DNA of 64,000 nt from Chionoecetes opilio (taxonomy: Eukaryota > Arthropoda > Malacostraca > Decapoda > Majidae). Location of the stretch: assembly GCA_016584305.1 (NCBI GenBank), contig JACEEZ010022532.1:175001-239000 (forward strand), given 5' to 3'. Every line of letters begins with the position of its first letter. Position 1 is the stretch's first letter. Positions 57,370 through 64,000 of this stretch are shown here, in pieces. The position numbers were made by a program, and so were the translations under genes. The notes beneath the pieces were generated by a model. That model searched no databases. It saw only the letters and a program-made list of their open reading frames with translations, and was not told where the DNA came from.

Positions 57370-57910
57370 TTATGGAAGGAAAAACAAAGTGACCTTATAT
57401 GTTGAGGTGATACCACAAAATTAATAGTCTTACTGATTTACTAAACGATTAATAAATACTAACTAAAGAGGGTAAAGCTCAAACGAAAATTTAAAAAATG
57501 TGAATCTCAATCAACGTTCCCCCTCAGGAAACTACAAAAAACAATAAACAGAAATCCGCTTGACACAAAAAAATATACACTACAATTATGACCTCCCCAA
57601 CGGCCAACGCCACCCTCTGGGGCCTCTTCCGCCACCTAGTTTTGTTAACGGTAACAAACAAATCAATGTACCAAGACCAATTCAGCTCACACACTCCCCA
57701 ACAACTGCAGCTGTCAAAGCAAGAGGGAAAAACACCCTATACAGACAATAAAATATGCCTGAACAACACAAGGAACAACGCTGTGGCAGAGACAAAGCAA
57801 GCAACATCAACTCATGGCAAGAACCCACACATCTCTGAGTCGGACAGTGAGTCCATGACCCACTCTCCCTCACTCACGCACACCAGATGCCAATTCACTT
57901 AATAAGAATA
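57370..57910. other. Unassigned DNA
   Basis: A plus-strand frame of 104 codons (57588-57902) has no recognisable motif and biased His/Ser/Thr content; not called as a gene. Confidence 0.3.
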
Positions 57911-57914
57911 TACT

Positions 57915-58405
57915 GCCCAATAACTCATAAGAACATTAGAAAAAAAGGAAACTACATGAGGCCGTGAGAACTACACGAGGTAGTTCCTGTTACTTAACTT
58001 TAGGCTACCTATATTCACCTCTCTTCCCCATCCATGAATTTATCCAGACTCCTTTTAAAGACCGCAATAGACTCCACATTGACCACCTGACGACTGAGTC
58101 CATTCCAATCATTCACCACCCTATTTGTGAACCAGTTTCTCCCAATTTCCTTTTTAAATCTACGCTTTTCTTGCGTGAACTTCTTGTTCTACCCTGCTTA
58201 CTAGTCGTAAGAACTTTTCCTACATCACCTTTATTGTATCCCTTTATCCACTTAAAAACTCAGATCGCCCCTTACTCTACGCCTCTCGAGTGAGTGTAAA
58301 TTTTATAGCTTCAATCTCTTGATCAATAACAGGAACTACCTCGTGTAGGTCTCACGGCCTCTTGTATCTTCCTTATTTTCTTATGTTCTTATGTTCTCAT
58401 GTTCT
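57915..58405. repeat. Inverted pair of a 75-bp CATAAGAACATAAGAA repeat
   Basis: 57915-57990 (plus) and 58325-58405 (minus) carry the same unit ending in GGCCGTGAGACCTACACGAG GTAGTTCCTGTTA with differences. The inner copy interrupts LINE coding sequence. The unit is a familiar dispersed decapod repeat. Confidence 0.75.
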
Positions 58406-59363
58406 TTTCATAACTAAAATTACGCATCCCATGAATCAGTTTGGTCATCCTTCTCTTGACTGATTCTAACAAGGTTATATCCATCCTGTAATACGGAGAC
58501 CAAAACTGAACCGCATAGTCTAGGTGAGGTCTGACTAGTGCCAAATAAAGCTTTAGAATAACCTCAGCACTTTTACTTTTAACACTCCTGGTAATGAATC
58601 CTAACACCCTGTTAGCTCGAGTTCTAGCCTCAATACATTGATTCCTAGGACGGAGGTCTGAGCTTACCCGCACTCCCAGATCTTTCTCACCTTCTGATCT
58701 TTTCAGTGATATATTGCGTATGGTGTACCTATTACCAGGATTTTTCCTACCAACATTCACTACGCTACACTTATCAATATTGAATTCCATCTGCCATCTA
58801 TCTACCCACTCATTTAATTTATCTAAGTCTCCTTGCAAAATATTTACATCAAACTGTGATCTAATAATCCTACCTACCTTAGTATCATCCGCAAACTTGC
58901 TGTTATCACTACTAATCCCACTATCCTAGTTGTTTGATGTAAATAAAAATAGTAATGGACCCAAAACAGACCCTTGTGGAACCCCACTTGTTACCTGCCC
59001 CTATTTAGATTTAGAACCATTAATTGTAACCCTTTGTTGCCTATTACTTAGCCAAGATCTAATCCAACGAAGAAGCTTCCCATCTATTCCATGAGCCTTA
59101 ACCTTATTTAAGAGTCTACTGTGTGGCCCCTTGTCGAATGCCTTACTGAAGTCCAGGTATACTATATCATAATCCTCATTATCTGCTGTTTCATAAACTT
59201 TCCTATAAAAACTCAATAAATTATTGAGACATGATTTACCTTTGGTGAACCCATGTTGCGAATCATTTACCAAACTATGTTTTTCTAGATGCTCTCTAAT
59301 GTTTTTTTGCAATAACAGATTCCAATAATTTACCTACCACTGACGTCAGGCTAACGGTTCGAT
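57915..59363 (-). mobile_element. CR1-like LINE, 3' part (RT to 3' end)
   Basis: Leftward from 59363: YNRTVSLTSVVGKLLES, HSLVNDSQHGFTKGKSCLNN, YDIVYLDFSKAFDKGPHSRL, LRWIRSWLSNRQQRVTING. The catalytic FADDTK is intact near 58885-58905. Then come LDKLNEWVDRWQMEFNIDKC, EKDLGVRVSSDLRPRNQC, VRPHLDYAVQFWSPYYR and, after a 75-bp foreign piece (58330-58405), FKWIKGYNKGD, FTNRVVNDWNGLS and ESIAVFKRSLDKFMDG. It continues upstream beyond the nested element at 61137-61530. Different family from 3520-5150. Confidence 0.85.
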
Positions 59364-59366
59364 TAT

Positions 59367-61133
59367 ACACTGGGGAACAATTTGAAGAAAAAAAAATTGT
59401 TGAGTTAGATTTTTGAGCTTATTTAGACTAAAATTTGCATGCTGATTCCAAATCTGTAGTCAGTTTTTTTCTAGCACGTCAAGTTTTTTCTCCACAGCTT
59501 ACCCTCCAGATAAGCAAAATTCCACTTGTGAGCCTCATTCAGCCTCATTCAGCTGAAATTCCAGTGCCAGTTTTCGAACAACTCCCTCTTCTAGAAGATC
59601 TGAGTGTGTTAAAGAACGCAGTGACAGCAATGATGCAGATTTTGACATTCACGAGGATTCAGTTCGTAGGGGATTTGATCAGCACGAGTGAATGATTTAG
59701 CACGTGATTTGGGCCTATCCAAAAAGCTTCAGAAATACTAGCATCAAGACTGAACGAGAAAAGCATACTTGAACAAGGAGTGAAGGTATCATACTTTCGA
59801 ACCAGAGAAAGTACATTTCTGCAGTACTTTCGAAGTGCCAGCGGTTTTGTGTTTTGCCATAACATTCCTGGTTTACTAAAGGAATTAGGGCTTTCAATCT
59901 ACAATCCAAATGAATGGCGATTGTTTATTGATAGCTCAAAGCGGAGCTTGAAGTGTGTCCTTCTACACAATGGCAATTTGTTTGGCGCAGTCCCTATTGG
60001 GCATTCGGTCTGTCTTCGTGAAGAATATGGAGATGTAAAGAGAGTCATTGAGTTATTGCAATATGCACAACACAATTGGATCATCTGTGTTGACCTTAAA
60101 ATGGTGTCCTTCCTTCTTGGTCAACAACGTGGATACACAAAGTATCCCTGCTTTCTCTGTATGTGGGATAGCAGAGCTCGAGAGAAGCATTGGGTTCAGA
60201 CGAATTGGCCTCCGAGATCTGATCTTAAACCTGGAGATCCTAACATTGTACATGAGCCACTTGTTGACAGGAAGAAAATAATATTCCCACCTCTGCACAT
60301 AAAACTAGGTCTCATGAAACAATTTGTAAAAGCATTGTCAACTGATGGCGACTGTTTGAAGTACATCATCTTGGCATTTCCTGGACTGTCAATTGAAAAA
60401 ATCAAGGCCGGTGTGTTTGATGGTCCACAAATTCGACAGCTCATCAAAGATGAACATTTCAACGGTACTATGTCAGACCTTGAAAAGAATGCTTGGCTAT
60501 CATTCAAAGACGTCGTCAAGAACTTTCTTGGAAATACACGTGCAAGTAATTACACAGAAATTGTTCAGAAACTATTGGAGAGCTACAAAGCGCTTGGTTG
60601 CAACATGAGTATTAAAGTACATTTTTTCCATAGCCATCTTGCCAACTTTCCGGAAAATCTTGGTGCTGCTAGCGACGAGCAAGGTGAACGATTTCACCAA
60701 GATTTGAAGGTTATGGAAGAACGTTGCCAGGGTAGATGGGATGTGCATATGATGGCTGACTATTGTTGGAGCATCAAACGCGATAATCCTCAAGTTGAAC
60801 ACTCCAGACAAAGCTACAAACGTAAATTTTTACTTTAACCTGCACACAATTATAGCCTTATCCTTTCTAAGAACATGATAATGTTAAATAAACATTCTAT
60901 TCATGCCTATTTCTTTCATTTTTCATTGTATGTTAACATTTGCAACTTTTTATAAAATAAGCACTGTTACTGTTATGTACAGTATTTTTCATATTTTTTA
61001 AGAAAACGAAAATCCTACAGTTCAAAAACTTGACGTGATAGAGAAAAACTGAGATCAGTTTTGGATTCAGCACCCAAACATTACTTAAAAACAAGTGTCA
61101 GACCTAACTGAACAAAAATTTGTTCCCCAGTGT
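59367..61133 (+). mobile_element. 1767-bp DNA transposon with ACACTGGGGAACA termini
   Basis: Starts ACACTGGGGAACAATTTGAA and, complemented, ends ACACTGGGGAACAAATTTTTG. TAT flanks both sides (59364-59366 and 61134-61136). It splits the CR1-like LINE between its linker and RT (LINE coding resumes in register on each side). It encodes one long ORF. CACTG-type ends with a 3-bp duplication resemble the CACTA/EnSpm group, but the ORF does not show that group's transposase motifs to me. Confidence 0.82.
59780..60838 (+). CDS. Uncharacterised transposon-encoded protein (352 codons)
   Basis: Single open frame to TAA at 60836-60838; ATG 59780 is the first in frame, and short frames upstream (59435-59695, SAEIPVPVFEQLPLLEDLSV) may be the frameshifted N-terminus. 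Landmarks: NGNLFGAVPIGHSVCLREEY, WIICVDLKMVSFLLGQQRGY, TKYPCFLCMWDSRAREKHW (C-x2-C...H zinc-like), FPPLHIKLGLMKQFVKAL, GPQIRQLIKD, SDEQGERFHQDLKVMEERCQ GRW. I recognise near-identical proteins in many arthropod genomes, always annotated as uncharacterised. The D (VDLK), H (PPLHIK) and E/H (DEQGERFH) positions could form an RNase H-like DDE set, but that is inference. Intact reading over the whole length suggests recent activity. Confidence 0.75.
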   Translation: MKVSYFRTRESTFLQYFRSASGFVFCHNIPGLLKELGLSIYNPNEWRLFIDSSKRSLKCVLLHNGNLFGAVPIGHSVCLREEYGDVKRVIELLQYAQHNWIICVDLKMVSFLLGQQRGYTKYPCFLCMWDSRAREKHWVQTNWPPRSDLKPGDPNIVHEPLVDRKKIIFPPLHIKLGLMKQFVKALSTDGDCLKYIILAFPGLSIEKIKAGVFDGPQIRQLIKDEHFNGTMSDLEKNAWLSFKDVVKNFLGNTRASNYTEIVQKLLESYKALGCNMSIKVHFFHSHLANFPENLGAASDEQGERFHQDLKVMEERCQGRWDVHMMADYCWSIKRDNPQVEHSRQSYKRKFLL

Positions 61134-61136
61134 TAT

Positions 61137-61530
61137 TTGACATTAATCCTCTATCTCCCTTCTAATATGGGAACTACATCTCCCTTCCTCCACATTAACG
61201 GCACTACCCCTATATCAATCGATTTCATAATAATATGCACTAACGATCACTAACAACCTCTTTGCATTCTTTTAATACTCTGGGATACACTTCATCTGGT
61301 TCTGGTGACTTAAAATTCTTCATTCTGTCTATAACTTCTACCATTTCCCTAGTTATCACAATATCTTTGAGTTTCTCATCATTCTCTCCTCTAAGCATCT
61401 GTTCACTATCAGGTACTTTCTGTTTATCCTCCTGAGTAAAAACACTTAAGAAATAATCATTTAAAATTTTACACATATCCTCTGCTGTGCTTACAATCTG
61501 CCCCTGCTCATCGTTTAATGGCCCCACTAA
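61137..61530 (-). mobile_element. CR1-like LINE, upstream part (EN-RT linker)
   Basis: GPLNDEQGQIVSTAEDMCKI LNDYFLSVF, EMVEVIDRMKNFKSPEPDEV YPRVLKE, then frame-broken PLMWRKGDVVP up to the insertion. Continuous with 57915-59363 once the nested transposon is set aside. Truncated on the right at about 61530. Confidence 0.85.
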
Positions 61531-61559
61531 TGGACCCGTTTACTCACACACTAAAACAC

Positions 61560-61798
61560 GGAGTATTATGAAGCTTTGCATGCAATATATCCTACATATC
61601 ACTGTATTCATATTCTTTTTGCTGAGAAATGCACCATAAATGAAATATATGGCTTTTTGGGAGACAAAAATTTCACAACACGGCGGAACGCGCTGTGATT
61701 GGTTGTGACGTAGTAGGTGCATGTACAGTCTCAGATCTCGCCTGATCAGCTGATCATTTTGTTTAGGCTCTGCAGACCGTCAGTACCTATCCATTCAA
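61560..61798. other. Region upstream of THAP remnant
   Basis: Contains TGATTGGTTGTGACGTAG (CCAAT-like and CRE-like motifs) near 61695. No firm call. Confidence 0.25.
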
Positions 61799-61799
61799 C

Positions 61800-61995
61800 A
61801 TGTTCCAGACAAAAAGAACATATTATGCTTGTTTTGTGCCAATGTGCAAAAACACCACAATTAAAACTCCAGAGAAAGTGTGCATAACTATGCCTAAAGA
61901 CAAGAAAAAGAGGAAAGAGGATGTCTGCAAGGCGTGATTTCTCAATGAAGGAAAATTCATACTATTGCTGTGAAGACCATTTTGATGTATTATTA
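61800..61995 (+). pseudogene. THAP-type zinc-finger remnant, copy 2
   Basis: MFQTKRTYYACFVPMCKNTT IKTPEKV, then after a frame change RRDFSMKENSYYCCEDHFDV. C-x4-C and C-x2-H with about the right spacing form the C2CH THAP finger. A frameshift near 61920 and no downstream domain show it is a fragment. Related to 15060-15200. Confidence 0.65.
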
Positions 61996-61999
61996 ATGT

Positions 62000-62515
62000 A
62001 TGTACTTGTGCATGGATAAGTAACTTGCAAATGATATGTAGCTGTGGGGCTTTAGCTGAGCTGTGATAAGTTGCGGGAGTGGTATGCACTATGCAAGGCT
62101 TTTGAGGTAGGGATGTGACAGGCTGGGTTTTTCCATGTTATGTATACAACACGCAGTGAGTTAGGTAAAATTATAGAGTCCTTTCCCGCCCTTATTTGTG
62201 TTGTTTCCTCCAGACCTTCACAGATCCCTTCAGATACCTCTAAAATGTAATTATAAAGTGGGGGAGAGATGCCCCCTTCACCCCCCTCCCCTCCTTAACG
62301 ACCCCCCTGGACCCCTCAAAAATATAAGATGTTTAATATTACTAATCTAACCTCACTATAACCTAACCTAACCTTATCTCACTAATAACCTCATAGCGAG
62401 ACCCCCCCCAAAACAATAATTACTAACCTAACCTACCTTTGTAAAATTATAGTTATAGTAGTCATTTTCTTGGAGACCGTGACCATTTTCTTCCTACCTT
62501 TTTTTTCTCGATGGA
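62000..62515. other. Unassigned DNA with an (AACCT)3 run
   Basis: AACCTAACCTAACCT at 62360-62374 is the complement of the arthropod telomere unit. C-rich patches at 62275-62315. No coding signal. Confidence 0.35.
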
Positions 62516-62519
62516 TTTG

Positions 62520-62870
62520 ATAACCTGGCCCATTTTAAAGAAAAATTAGCTCCTATGCCCCTCTGGGAAATGACGGCTAACTTTTCTAGAACCCAATATT
62601 GAAAATGGCCGCCGCCGACATCTTGAAAAACATAAAATGTTATATCTCTGGCATCAGATGAGTTAGAAAGACGAATGAGGTGTCATTTTTTACTAATTCT
62701 GACATTACAAAGCCACTGGAATGGTTATCGTACAGTTTAGGGATCATTTTGACCTCTAAATCCAGGATGGCCACTGTCCGCCATCCTGAAAAACATGAAA
62801 TGTAATCGGCACAAGATAAGCTAGATGGATATGTGAGGTGTTGTTTTCCACTTATTTTAGCATGACACTA
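62520..62870. repeat. Candidate terminus of PIN-like transposon copy 3, with two subrepeats
   Basis: GGCCCATTTTAAAGAAAAAT...CTCC...CCCCTC at 62529 resembles the outer end of the 48.28-kb terminus. Two diverged units start AAATGGCCGCCGCCGACATC TTGAAAAACAT (62593) and GGATGGCCACTGTCCGCCAT CCTGAAAAACAT (62765). The subrepeat organisation parallels 47905-48245. Confidence 0.45.
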
Positions 62871-62909
62871 CTTCATTTTAAACTGCATACTAACTGTACA
62901 TACTAATCT

Positions 62910-63445
62910 ACCACTTCACTATCACTACATGATTCACTGTATGAGCCACTATCAGAATCACTGTCCTCACTTTCGCTGCTATCATCACTGATGTTCTCTG
63001 TCTGCAGATTTGCAGGTAGTGGTATGGATGGGGGAAGTGGCGGCTTGGTTGAACGGACAGGCAGACATAAGCCATTTACAAGATGCCACCCATGACCAAT
63101 CGGTGATGGGTGATTTTGGAGCTGGTTTTTTGAAAATATGCAAGATAGTTTGCACGCTCCAAGTGTGGATGGAGACTGTCCAAGTCAGGCACAAGTCGGA
63201 TAGTGCTTTTTTTCTTCTGAGCTCTCCACTTCGCTGCCCTCGCATCTCCAATGGTCTTGCTTTTGGTATCACCATAGACATATCGAATGACAAACCGCTC
63301 CAAATCACTGATGACCTGTTGTGTGACTGGGAGCTGTGTACCACATGCTGCTAGCAGGTCATGTGCCTCTTTAGACTTCTCTAGACGATCTGCGATGAGT
63401 TTCTTGCTTGTTCCATAGAAGCCAGAGTTGTGGTCACACCCAGTG
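62910..63445 (-). pseudogene. PIN-like transposon protein, copy 3, C-terminal part
   Basis: Leftward: VVTGCDHNSGFYGTSKKLIA DRLEKSKEAHDLL, FVIRYVYGDTKSKTIGDARA AKWRAQKKKS, DSLHPHLERANYLAYFQKTS. After a frame change near 63085 come GWHLVNGLCLPVQPS and an acidic Ser/Asp tail (ENISDDSSESEDSDSDSGSY) ending near 62910. The G-C-D and F-Y-G motifs align with SGCDTTSALYRLG of copy 2 at about 47300; this is a diverged member of the same family. Confidence 0.7.
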
Positions 63446-64000
63446 ACCACGGTGTGATACGGCCATGTTCACAATATACAGTGTGCTCCGGTCAGATGGC
63501 TACACAGCGCCTGTCATTCTAGATACAGAGGACACAGACAACTACGTGCAAGCGGCATATGTTGCTCAGAGGACACCAGGGATCCTGTGTGTGAAACGCA
63601 AGCGTCAGCTTATTGATGCCCGATGTTTGTGCAGTGAGGCAATGGCTCCATCCATCATACCACTTCATGTTGTGTGACTCGGAGCTGTGTACCACATGCT
63701 GCTAGCAGGTCATGTGCCTCTTTAGACTTCTCTAGACGATCTGCGATGAGTTTCTTGCTTGTTCCATAGAAGCCAGAGTTGTGGTCACACCCAGTGACCA
63801 CGGTGTGATACGGCCATGTTCACAATATACAGTGTGCTCCGGTCAGACGGCTACACAGCACCTGTCATTCTAGATACAGAGGACACAGACAACTACGTGC
63901 AAGCGGCATATGTTGCTCAGAGGACACCAGGGATCCTGTGTGTGAAACGCAAGCGTCAGCTTATTGATGCCTGATGTTTGTGCAGTGAGGCAATGGCTGC
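63318..64000. repeat. Tandem duplication, 351-bp period, of a head-to-head coding junction
   Basis: 63318-63668 and 63669-64000 (window edge) are nearly identical (differences such as GATGG/GACGG, AGCGCC/AGCACC, CCCGATG/CCTGATG). The junction of the two units is at GTTGTGTGACT, which occurs naturally at both partners. Confidence 0.92.
63465..63677 (+). pseudogene. PIN-like transposon protein, copy 3, central motif on the opposite strand
   Basis: LRSDGYTAPVILDTEDTDNY VQAAYVAQRTPGILCVKRK and SEAMAPSIIPLHVV. In an ordinary member this would directly precede TGCDHNSGFYG, which here lies on the minus strand to the left. The D-T-E-D-T-D motif corresponds to CDDTDVLVLL of copy 2. The second tandem unit carries the same piece at about 63815-64000. 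Confidence 0.7.

Noticed and set aside
57588..57902. 104-codon ORF as a gene
   Set aside because: No motif, no splice or promoter context, low-information composition.
59367..61133. Firm CACTA/EnSpm classification
   Set aside because: The termini resemble it but the flanking 3-bp match requires starting one base earlier and the ORF lacks motifs I can tie to CACTA transposases.

Overview
This window looks like intergenic and intronic DNA from a large, repeat-rich arthropod genome, most probably a decapod crustacean. There is no operon structure, and recognisable coding sequence is nearly all transposon-derived. The LINE families match types I know as very abundant in crabs, shrimp and crayfish: an RTE-type element with an AATC/GATT tail and at least two CR1/jockey-type families. 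Short TTAGG-type runs, GA/CA/TA microsatellites and non-autonomous Helitrons with internal minisatellites fit the same picture. The organism call is inference; no database search was possible.

Layout. 1-13.8 kb: two Helitron-like copies with roughly 30-bp minisatellites, a jockey-like LINE 3' end, a CR1-like LINE, a tRNA-derived SINE and a complete Tigger/pogo element (10321-13425). These surround four pieces of the only plausible host gene, a major-facilitator sugar transporter with N-terminal exons at 2.1-3.3 kb and the C-terminal exon at 13.58-13.76 kb. 13.8-18.7 kb: MITE-like inverted repeats, a THAP-domain remnant and otherwise anonymous DNA. 18.7-28.9 kb: RTE LINE copies, including one full-length copy (24649-28009, minus) inserted with a 12-bp target duplication into another copy of the same family (plus). 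28.9-34.5 kb: five GA microsatellites and a 0.77-kb block of three repeat copies with the middle one inverted.

34.6-40.8 kb: an error-rich block holding a decayed copy of a large DNA transposon, itself interrupted by an RTE copy. 41-43.2 kb: a 125-bp-arm foldback repeat, a LINE fragment and a hAT end. 44.4-48.3 kb: a better copy of the same large transposon, whose frameshifted protein carries PIN/FEN-like motifs and a Cys-rich C-terminus and is bounded by a long repeat-containing terminus. 48.3-55.1 kb: tandem duplications and a Gypsy-type LTR element (protease, RT, RNase H, integrase) whose integrase is split by a 736-bp long-TIR MITE with a 9-bp target duplication. 55.1-61.5 kb: LINE fragments, an internally inverted hAT transposase and a 1767-bp ACACTGGGG-ended DNA transposon with a 352-codon ORF nested in a CR1-like LINE. 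61.5-64 kb: a second THAP remnant and a third, rearranged member of the PIN-like transposon family.

The genes do not form a pathway. The window is a stratigraphy of nested transposons from which insertion order can be read. The two most error-rich blocks each end at a single N (24224 and 40813), so many frameshifts there probably reflect unpolished assembly rather than biology. The best candidate for an under-described system is the long-TIR transposon family with the PIN-like protein, seen in three states of decay.
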